The notes below the pieces were generated by a model. That model did no database searches, was not told where the DNA came from, and was given only the letters and a program-made list of their open reading frames with translations. Below, one piece after another: positions 36,401 to 46,431 of a stretch of DNA of 64,000 nt. How positions within the stretch are numbered: position 1 is the first letter of the stretch; every line of letters starts with the position of its first letter. The stretch comes from Gigaspora margarita. Its lineage: Eukaryota > Glomeromycota > Glomeromycetes > Diversisporales > Gigasporaceae. The position numbers and the translations under genes were made by a program. Location of the stretch: the NCBI GenBank assembly GCA_009809945.1, contig WTPW01002187.1, positions 6,601 through 70,600 of the forward strand, in the 5' to 3' direction.

Positions 36401-37605
36401 TAATTTTAGGCGGTTGCTATACATACCCCCTAAATTTGCTATTCATACCCCCCAGCCCAGCCTCCGACCCTTCCGACCCAGTCACGTGTAATGTAGTACA
36501 AACTGAGATCACATGACTTATAGATTCTTGCATTTTGACCAATGGTTCGGTTACATGAAATCCGGGGCACGTGATCCCGGTAACAATAATGGCCAATCAA
36601 AATTTGAACCCGAAGTAGGTTCAAATTTAAATTACAAAATAAGTTACCCACGATCGACATTAGTTGCTACATAGTAAAGTCCAAATTCTACTATACAAAT
36701 CGATTATCATCGCTTAAGTAAACTTATTTGGAAGATCAAAATACAAATACAGTAAAATTTTTAGCAAGATTGGAGAACGTTTTATTATTTGACTTTTTAA
36801 CTTTTACGTTCGACGAAAAAATTAAAATTTTTTAAAGAAATATATTCGACGAGCATAAAAATTAAAGGCTAAATAATAAAAAGTTCTCCGATTTGTATGA
36901 AAATTTGGTAGAATATGTATTTTGAGCTTCCGAACATTTTTACTTAAGCGCTTATGATCGATTTAAATAGTAAACGTTGGACTTTACTATGTAGTAACTA
37001 CTTGCGATCGCTAAAAAGACCTCTTTTTCAGAAAGAGGTTTTTAGCGATCGCAAGTAGTTGCTACATAGTAAAGTCCAAATGTTACTATTTAAATCGATC
37101 ATAACTGCTAACGAAAAATGTTCGGAAGCTCAAAATACATATTCTACCAAATTTTCATACAAATCGGAGAACTTTTTATTATTTAGCCTTTAATTTTTAT
37201 GCTCGTCGAATATATTTCTTTAAAAAATTTTAATTTTTTCGTCGAACGTAAAAGTTAAAAAGTCAAATAATAAAAAGTTCTCCAATCTTGCTAAAAATTT
37301 TACTGTATTTGTATTTTGATCTTCCAAATAAGTTTACTTAAGCGATGATAATCGATTTGTATAGTAGAATTTGGACTTTACTATGTAGCAACTATTGTCG
37401 ATCGTGGGTAACTTATTTTGTAGTTAAATTTGAACCTACTTCGGGTTCAAATTTTGATTGGCTATTATTGTTACCGGGATCGCGTGACCCGGATTTCGTG
37501 TAACCTAACCATTGGTCAAAATGCAAGAATCTAAAAGTCACGTGATATTAGTTTGTACTACATTACACGTGACTGGGTCAGGAGGGTCGGAGGCCGGGCT
37601 GGGGG

Positions 37606-38566
37606 AGTGAAATTACTCTTCTTAATAAGAAGTTTTTGTTGAAATTGTTGAATTTAGTTGATGGTGAAATTGGTGAAATTTTTTTTTTTTAACGTTTAAA
37701 GGCCGTGTGCTATGGCCGGAATTTATTATGAGTTAAGTGACGTAATATTTGATACATGAACGAGGATACAACTAGCCACACATGCACTTTTGGTGCCTAA
37801 TTTAAGTAGTCCGCCCGAAGGTTCTACACTAGCTGCCATACCTACAACCCAACTACGGGAATTGCCTATTTAAACCCTCCAATTCAAGTCCTCCTATTAC
37901 TACCTGACGCACTACGTTTGCGCAGATATAGTAGGGCCACAACCCTTTTAAATATTACGACCTAAGGGCTACTTTACCCTCGCACAAACTGCCTACCGGA
38001 ATCGACTTCCATGTCCCATACATGTACCATTGTCCGGATTTGGTAGCCAGAGACTACCTGCCCTTATTAGGTTTGTTCGGATCGTATTACTGCCTTCTTT
38101 TGGCTATACCGTAAGGACCGATTTTTACTACCTCCTAATTCGGGTCTTGCCAAACGGGTTCTCGTAGGTTTTTTCTGGTTTCCTGGATTTGCGATGTAAT
38201 ACACCATTGCGCCCGTGAGCTCCCATTCAAGATGGTGGAACCAGGGTTACAGGTTTGCGCCCAACCGATCATAAGCCACAATTACCGAACACAAATTTAA
38301 CTTCAAAACGTCGCCAGTGGGATTCGAACTGTCAATCTGCCGCTTGGGGGGTGACACCTTGACCACTTCTCTAAGGCGCCACACCCTGAAATTGGTGAAA
38401 TTAGTTTTTCAATATTAAAATTAATTTAAATTATGCCAAAAATTAATTAAAACTAAGTTAAATCAAATACAATAATTGTTTTAGACTTAATTTATAAATT
38501 TATTAAAAATGTTGAAATTATTGTTGAAATTAAAAAAATTGAAAATGAATTTCATCCCCAACTATA
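37606..38566. mobile_element. hAT-like MITE (family D) copy 1, left end deleted, split by a SINE
   Basis: Apart from the SINE it is nearly identical to the intact copy at 63441-63700 (GTGAAATTACTCTTCTTAAT.. to ..CATCCCCAACTATA). The expected TATAG-type left end is missing: the foldback G run joins directly to the MITE G run. This looks like a deletion between two G tracts. Confidence 0.8.
37681..38388 (-). mobile_element. SINE copy 2, full length with tRNA-like head
   Basis: It is flanked by identical 14-bp TSDs AAATTGGTGAAATT (37667-37680, 38389-38402). The minus-strand head, GGCGCCTTAGAGAAGTGGTC.. with box B AGTTCGAATCC (about 38310-38385), is tRNA-derived and would act as a pol III promoter. 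The tail is the T run at 37679-37691. 708 bp. Mobilised presumably by a LINE machinery such as those in this window (inference). Confidence 0.88.
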
Positions 38567-38657
38567 GGTATGAATAGCAAATTTAGGAGGTATGTATAGC
38601 AGCCGCCTAATTTTATTAGAAGATATACTTATTAACTAAATAATCATTAGATTTATC

Positions 38658-39011
38658 TAGGGTTGCATCAGTCCGGTCCGGTCCGGTCCCTAAGAGGACC
38701 GTTATAATAGTGTTTACGGTCCCGGTCCAGTCTGGTCCTTCAGTCCCATAACGGTCCTTTAATGATTACGTCAATCTTAATGCATAAGATTTTATTGGCC
38801 AAAAATGACATAATTATTTACTGTCAGATGTAAACAAACATCATATGATCTATGTTACACCTGATCAAGAAATTTGATTGGGTGATACAAACATCAGTTA
38901 TGTTTACAAGGACCGGTCCCAGGACCGGTCCTTTAATAGTCCCACAGTCCTTATCAGTCCCGGTCTGGGACCGGTCCTGGACCGGTCTTTTTCAGGACCG
39001 ATGCATCCCTA
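38658..39011. mobile_element. hAT-like MITE with GGTCCGGTCC microrepeats
   Basis: Ends TAGGGTTGCATCAGTCC and GGACCGATGCATCCCTA are flanked by perfect 8-bp GATTTATC (38650-38657, 39012-39019). The subterminal parts are made of GGTCCGGTCC and GGACCGGTCC repeats. 354 bp, non-coding. It interrupts the last exon of the transposase. Confidence 0.85.
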
Positions 39012-39182
39012 GATTTATCAAAGCATGGAATTTTTTTTTTTGACAACGAGGTCTATCCTCTAATTTTTTATTAATTCAATTTATAAGATTATATGCTAAT
39101 ATACATCAAAAGAGAATTATTTGTGAAATAGGGGTATGAGCTGATTTACTCGCGACCTAAGCTGTGCTAAGGTCGTTAGGCC

Positions 39183-42100
39183 TCAGTCGTCGAGGGTATA
39201 TAAGTAAGATCGCCCGAGAGCGATATATTTATCTAGGTAAGTATTGTGTGTTAGCAAAGGGAGATTTGCGCAGTTAGGAAAATGTGTTTGACTATCTAAA
39301 GGAGGGGGTGATGGAAGGATTATAGATTCATCGTGGCGGTATTGTCTAGATGGTAACCAAATTTCGTGATGAATTGTTTTCATGATAAGGTGGTGGAGAG
39401 CTGGTGCGTATTTGTGTCTATCTTCGATCTTGACGAAAAGTGCTAGTGTTGCGGTCGTAATGTATCTGAGTGGTAGAGTTCTGTTGATGTGAAGGTACTT
39501 GAAGGAAGTGATGAAGTCGTTGAGTTGGTATAGGTGTAATTCGAGTTCAGTAGCGAGTGTCTTTATTACATCTTTGAGTAGAGAGGTGAGACTGGATGGG
39601 TTAGTAATGCAGAAGAGAAGATGTGAAGTTGTTTCTGGTGCCGAGCGGCATCTTGGGCAAAGGTAGTCCGGGTATTTTGTAGGGTTTCGATAGTGTAAAG
39701 TTTCGAATGTTGGGAGTTCATTAGCTAAGAGTTTGATTTTGAAGCTTTTTAATCGTGAGAAGGATGGGTTAGTAGATAATGAGAGGGGTTTTTCTTCGAA
39801 GGATAGGAAGGATAGAGTGGCCTGTATTTGTATGTCAGGAAATTCAGTAATCCAATAATTGATACGATTTTGTTTTCTCCATTGCACATAGTTGATTATA
39901 TCCGTTATGTCTTTCATAGTCGTTCTAATGTTGAAAGCGCAAGGTGTATTGCGATAGGTGGAGATGTATCTATTGTATATGAAATGCTGAGGAGCAAAAT
40001 TTAGATCTAGGGTTTTGTCTGGGTTGTTTGAGTGAGATATGTTTTGGTCGAAGAGGAATCAGAATTTTAGGTTGGAGGTGATTGCTTTAATTGTAAGCAG
40101 TGTGGGAGCATATTGGTTTTTGTCCAGAGTTAGCGAACAGTGTGGTGGATTGTTATGCGTTTGTTCGGCGAGAGATAGGAATTTGCGGTTGTTGGATCTG
40201 ATCGTAATAGTGGGACCGGGGAAGAAGCTTGTTGATATGAAGGCGAATAATGTGAGTGCTGCATTTTCTTTGCTGGGCCAGTGTTTATTTGTGCATCCCC
40301 AAGTCATCGGGCATTGTTAAAAGAGCATATGGCCCGTGGTCGATTGTGGTTATTTTTTTCGTATGAAGTAGAGATATGTATTTCGGTGGGGCGGGATTTG
40401 GTTTGGATTTTATTTATCTCTTCCCAAATTTCTATTGGGAAGTATGTAAAATTCAGTGGGCGGGTCCGATTGGTGTCGGTATATCTCAGGGCATTTATGT
40501 TATTGTCTTGTTGTATTTTAGCAGAAATTGTGTTGAGCGCGGATTCTAGGTCTTCCAAGTTAGAGTGTATATTTTTGCACGAGGATACCTGTAGGGTGTA
40601 TAAGTATTTTATGTTATGGGTAAAATAACAGTGTTTTGTTTTTAGGTTTGGGTCTTTGATTTTGCAGCCCGGGCAGGGGACTGCTTTGTTGTTGTTATTT
40701 ATATAGTGGCGTATATGTGCATGTTGATTTGTTGTACGTATAGATTTGCCTATGATCGAGTTGAATGTGATTAACCAGGGTTTATTTCCCTGTTCCCATT
40801 TGGTCAGGGTACAGGGGTTGGGACAGAGGTATTGTGTTGAGGGATTAGCGTGTATTGTTATAAGGTCTTGAATTTCTAGGAACCAGAGGGGGTCCGTCCT
40901 GGTGGTATTTTTCCTATATTGTGATGGAAGTTTTTCCAGTTCAAAAGTTCCGTATTATTGTAGTTCAGGAATTGTTCGATATATCTGATATTGTGGTGGT
41001 TCAATTTTTCTTTGAGTGAAAGTGATTTGGGGTGGTGGTAGAGTATGTCATTGATTGGGGTACCGAGCCTGGTCAAAGGTTTTGGCCAATCGGTTTCTGT
41101 ATGGTGCACTAGTTAGATTTTTGAAGTATGCATCGCTAAAATCGATTGTGCAGTGTGAGTGTTGTATTGGCTTATCGGGAATAAGGGTGGTGTAGTAAGA
41201 ATAGAATAGTGAGATTTTGTTGAGTCCTGCAGGTCCTGTAGTCTAGCTTTGAGAAAGGAAATATCGAAATTAGAATAATTTATATTTCTTTATAGGGAGG
41301 TAGTTAGTACCATGAGTTGATTTTGAACAAGGTTTTTAAGACCATAGATGCGTGGGTGGAAGAGAAAGGAGTTGGGCACTCCTCGAGATAATTTGGCTTT
41401 GGATTTGACCAAATTGGAGCAGCAATTGTTTAGGATGTTCAGTTGATTTATTGAGAGGAATGAGCTGTAAAGTCTATAGGAGAGTCTGGGGATCAGAACG
41501 TTGTTGATTATATAGATGGCTTGTTTGTCCATTATTATTGCTTTTTGCATCATTCCAGTGCATTGTTTGAATTCTGTCATAATTATTTTTTGGACTGATG
41601 AAGGGGTACGGTTGAAGGTAAACCAAGCTCCTAGATATTTGAATAGTTTTGAATTCGGAGTTGGTGTGATAATTTGGTCATCGAAAGTGATTGCTTTGTT
41701 GGTGATAGATTTGGAGTTTGTTGCCAGGATTGATTTCGAGGGATTGACCGTTATGTTAGTAAATTTATAAAAGGAATTAGCAGTTACGAGAATGCTTTCT
41801 AAGGCTTTTTTGCTTGGGGCAATCCAGATGGAGTCATCCATGTAAGCCATTATGGAGTCAATGATTTCTTTATTCTGATTGTTCATGTTTAGTGTTCGAG
41901 AAAAGCCAGGGTGTTCCTTGGAGATANGGGTAATAAGAGGGTCNTAGTAGATGACCCAAAGAATNGNGNACATTGTTTCACCTTGATCTATTCCGTCGTT
42001 TACAGGGTAGGGTTTGGTGAGGCCGTGGCTGGTTATCACTTGATTAGTTCGATTGAGCAAAATAAATGTCATTAGGTTGATAAAAGGAGTGGGCAATTTG

Positions 42101-44234
42101 ATTCTTTCCATCGCTTTTGTGAGTGTAGGAATATGTATGGAATCGAAGGCTTTCGACATGTCTTGTAATAGGAGCCAAAGTTCTTGTTTATGTGTAGTGG
42201 CAGTTTCGATGATAGTTGTGAGTTGAGAGATAGGCTGTAGGGTAGATTGGAATGGGAAAGCAGCATAGTTCAGTGGTGATAGAATGCGGTGGCGTAGAAG
42301 TGTGTCTGAGAGTCTGTTAGTTAGAAGTTTAGTGAATATCTTCCTAGAGTGATCGATTAAGGTTATTGGGCGAGTAGATTGTAAGTCGTAATTGTATCGA
42401 GTTTTCTTTGGTATGGCCCAGATGTTTGATGTCAGCCAGGCTTTCAGGGTTTTTTCTAATTGTATGCAGGCATTGAGAATTTGCAACAAGCGCTCCAGTG
42501 CGGTTTGTGGGAGATGTTGGAGCATTTTATTAGAGATGTTGTTGGGACCAGTGGCTTTGCGTTTTGGTGCTTCAGTAATAACTCAGTTCATTTTTTCAAG
42601 CATGAAGGGATTAAGTAGGTTTTCATATATTTTTGGGTAAATACTATCATTTGGGGCATAGTAAGGTTCCCATTCCTTCCATTGATTCATATTTGTAGGA
42701 TTATATTTGGTCCAGGCCTGAAAGTGTGCTGATATNGTATTTTTGATGTCAGTGGGGTTAGTGATTACNGAGTCGGGTGTGATGATTTTGTNGAAGCTAA
42801 TATGATCNTTGTTCTTTTTCAGGATGCTGCTTATCATTCTACTGGTATTGTCTTTAAAGTCATTGTAGCGGCGGTTAGTGTAAAATTTGATTTTTTCTGA
42901 TTGTTGTAGGTACACTTCTGCATTCCTGCTTTTCCATATTATGGATTTGATTTCTTTTATTGCCTTGATGGTTTTTGAGTAGAGGGTTTCACTATTTTCT
43001 AAAGGCAGGTTTGAGAGAGCGATTGGAGTTAGAGAGAATAGGGGGAGTTGTGCTAGGTCAAGGCCGTTATGTAGATGTTTGTTAATGGTTGTGAGTAGGA
43101 AGGGTATGCTAGTTGGGGTAGTAATTTTGGCGATTTTGTGGAGGCATTTATTTATGCTTTTTAGTGCATTATGTAATTTTGTGGCTTTCAGGGATAGCGC
43201 GTGGAAAGTATTTGTTGTGATGGTTGTCTTGGGTATGTGGTTATTTGCTGCTTGTTGAATTGAGTGGGACCATAGGTTCCAATTTTTATTTAGTTAATCC
43301 TGGTTCGATATAGCTTGGAAGTGGTTGGTTTGCCTAGCAGCGTGGATACTTTGTTGCCGAAATTGTCCCAATCTTCCGCTGTTGTTTTTTCATATGAGAA
43401 GGTTTTCCGTTTTTGTCTTTTGTTGCAGGGTGTTAGTGAAGAGAAGTTTGTGTACCAGGTTGTAGTGAGAATGTTGTGGTCACTATCGGTTATGCCATGT
43501 GAGTTAATTAGGGTTGGGGGATCGAGGTCTAAGAGAATTTTAGTTGAGGTCCAGATATCATCAATTTGAGAAGTAAGGCCCCTACCACTCCAGGTAGGTT
43601 CAGAGATTTTGTGAAAGTTTAATAAGCTAGTGAGGTCATTGGAAGTTAGATCAGGAAATATGGGTAGTCTATGTTTTTTATGAGCGTCAGCATTTGCATT
43701 AAAGTCTCCGAGAAGGATAGTGTGCCAGTTCTTTTTTTTGGCTTCTGTGACCCAAAGCGAGATCTGAGTTTGAGTGCGAGTCGATAAGTCTTTATTGTTC
43801 GAAGGTAGGTAGATTGAAATAATGCGAGTTTTATTTCTGGAAATGAAGAAGTCTATATAAATGGCAGTGCCAGGAAGAGTGTTGATATCGTGTATATATG
43901 GCTGAAGTGTATTATGGACGAGTATTGCTGTGCCCATACTGGTTTCTCTATGTTGTGTAGTATTGGGGGGAATAAAGTTAGATGTGAAAATTTTATAGTG
44001 TGGGTTAGTTAATGTCTGGGGGTTGTTTTTGAGTTTTGTTTCTGTTATTCCAATTATGTGTAGTTTTGATTGTAGGCAGAAATCTATCCAAAGGTGTAAT
44101 TTGGTCAAGTTGTTAATTCCTCTAACATTGTGGGTGGCTAAATTTAATTTTTCTTTAAAGTTGCCGAATTCTTGTTGATTGAGTATGGTGTTATTGGAGG
44201 TGTCCTGGTTTTGTGATGTTAGTTGATTACTCAT
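39183..44234 (-). pseudogene. LINE B ORF2: endonuclease-RT-RNase H-like polyprotein, broken
   Basis: Probable start ATG at 44234. Endonuclease motifs: HNVRGI, TETKL, GDFNAN (about 43700), QIDDIW (about 43560), SDH (about 43485). RT motifs: AFDSI (about 42145), GIDQGE (about 41985), AYMDD (41837-41851). Then EQFL..LLNWK, CPGC (about 40665), an RNase H-like region (40560-40040) that retains a Glu in HWPSKENAAL but has Asn where the family has a catalytic Asp (ITIRSNNRK). The C-terminal CPRC..H..C knuckle is at about 39605-39660. The ORF ends at TGA-type stop 39183. Stops/frameshifts occur near 42580, 41290, 41130 and 40890, plus N bases at 41920-41970 and 42735-42810. Confidence 0.88.
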
Positions 44235-44296
44235 GATGGGACGAGGTGTCATCATCCTTTCTGTTTTTTGGCTCTAGAGGGGCCATTTCGATATCT

Positions 44297-46431
44297 TCAG
44301 GGGGTGATTTGTGTCGTTTTTTCGAATAAGTTCCAGCTCGGAGGGGTTAGAGTTGGGACGTTGAATAGTGAGTCCGGAAGGGAGCTAAATGAGAAGGTGT
44401 TCCTTAGGAATTCTGTAGCCTGGGGGACCATGGCTTGTTCAGTAATGGGAAAAGTGAGTGGAGGCAAGTCTTTGTCTTTGATATATGTATTTATCGAATC
44501 ATTGTCTGGGGGCAATTTGGGTAATTCGTTTGGGGGGGCTTTCACAACGGGTATATTGATCCATTCCGTAGGTATGGCATGGAAGAAGTAATGATGTCTT
44601 AAAGCTCTGGCTGCAATGGTTAATTCCTTTGGTGTCTTGATGGAGAGCGTTAGGTTGACTAGTGTGACCAGGTTTGGATCAGTGGGCAGGTCTGGCTTTT
44701 CAGTGTAGTTAAAGGACACATAGGCTTTGGGAAGGGGTTCGGGTGTTGCATAGTATCGAGATAGTGTCGTGAGAAAACTCGAGAGTGTTTCTGTATCACT
44801 AATTGGAAAAGAGAAGTCTTTCAACCTGAGTAATTCAGGGGCAGCTGGTAGTCTTTTTTTACTGATTAGGTAGTCATTAGGTAGAAATTGGAAAACATAG
44901 TTTTCTCGTAAGAGTTTTACGTTTTCTCAGAAATGCTCGTTGCTAGTAGGATAAAATGGGAATAGCTTCTGTAGACGGGGGTGCAGATCTTGGGGGGTCA
45001 AAGGAAGAGGTTGCTTTTTTGGTGGCAAGTCAAAGTAGGTATGGGGTACACGACTAAAAATGTAGTAGGTTTCAAGTATTTTTTTGTGGGACTTGAATTT
45101 CTTTAGCTCTAGTCTAGAAGTGATCAGAAACAGGGTCCGGGTTGCAGAATTTAGGTCTTTGGGCTTGTCAGGAAGGGGGATTCTTTTATCTGCAATATAT
45201 GAAGCAGGGAGGAGATCAAAGGTAAAGGCTTGTCGTAGAGTTATGGCAATTGCACGTATTTGTTTACGGTCTTCAAGTGGGAGTTGAAAAGGCAAGGCTT
45301 GTCTAAGGCTGTTATCTATATCATCCGGTGTGTTCGGTAAGGGTTGTAACAAACTTGTTTTGACATCGTTGATTATATTTCTTAGCGTGTCAAAGTCTGT
45401 ACCGACTTTTATTTTTGTGAAACCTGCTAAGTATAGGGTATAACGGGTGAATTCATATGAATCTAAGTTAGAGAATTCTTCATTTGTCCAGAAGTCAATT
45501 GCTAGTTTTTTCCTCAAAAGATAGAAGATTTGGTCTTTATTTGTTCTGTTCAGGACGTAAGCGTTGTTTTGTTCTTTAAATTTTTTGATAGCATCGTTTA
45601 ACATCGCCTGAAATTGTTTTTGATGTGGGGGTCGAGTGTCATGACGTCTAGTGAAGGTTCTAAAGAACGCACGGTCTTTGTGGAAGAGTTTTGCTTCTAT
45701 GCCAGGAGGAATGTATTCTTGAGTGGGTTTGGTTTTTAATTTGTGTTCGATAAGCTGTTGAAGTAGTAAAGGTGATGCAAAGGCCTCAATGATTTTATCT
45801 TTGGTCCACTTTTCTTGATCGAAGGGGGTTGTTTTCACGTCTGATAGAGTAAGTCAGATTGATTCGGTCCATTTCCGGATGGTTTTGACGCATTCGGGAT
45901 TTTGGGTACGTCAGGTCGTTGTCGATGTACTTGGTCCGGCAAGTGCTTGACTATATGTTTTTGGAGTAGTTTCTGAGTCAGTGATGGTTCCGGTTGATAG
46001 ATTGTCAGATTCTGGATCAGGAATCTGTTCAGGGTCGATTTCCATATCTTCTAAGGGAGCATTTTTGGGGGGCGTGGGAAGAATTTCTTGAGATTCTGTT
46101 TGGGGGGAACTGGGGCTGGGTTCTGAGTCGGTAACTGTACCGATACAGTTTGTTTTGATTGAGGATCATCGCATGATGTCATTTCGGAATTTGTTGGGGG
46201 TGAGCTGGAATCGCCACTATTGTTGTGAATTATTTCATCAGGTGGGGGTATAGAGAGCAAGGGTGCGTGGAGATTGGCAGAAGAAATATCTGGTTGGGTG
46301 GCATGGCGGTTACGATTTCTTTTATTGGGTTGTTCATTGGAATATTGTTCATCGGGGATATTGGTTTCCATGGGTACGGGGGTTGTGTTATTGCGGTCCA
46401 TAGATGCATCATTTTGGTGTGTTGCCGACAT
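44297..46431 (-). pseudogene. LINE B ORF1: repeat-containing putative RNA-binding protein, broken
   Basis: The Asn/Pro/Ser-rich N-terminus starts at ATG 46431. The conserved domain shared with LINE A follows (about 45840-45300). Then come six F-x-F..P..Y motifs: LRQAFTFDLLPASYI, ILETYYIFSRVPHTYF, LRENYVFQFLPNDYL, LSRYYATPEPLPKAYV, ALRHHYFFHAIPTEWI and FLRNTFSFSSLPDSLF. They are spaced 55-85 residues apart and separated by LP..P.DL linkers. A single in-frame TGA near 44936 splits the last part; a frameshift near 45900-46050 separates the N-terminus. Function unknown. Confidence 0.72.

Larger units (their letters stand above)
36409..38607. mobile_element. Foldback element with 8-bp TSD, carrying nested insertions
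   Basis: Ends GGCGGTTGCTATACATACC and GGTATGTATAGCAGCCGCC are flanked by TAATTTTA (36401-36408, 38608-38615). The arms form an almost perfect palindrome of about 0.6 kb per side centred near 37026 (GACCTCTTTTTCAGAAAGAGG region). The right arm is interrupted between 37606 and 38566 by a hAT-like MITE with a SINE inside it. The element lies directly beyond the transposase stop codon at 38616. Confidence 0.88.
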
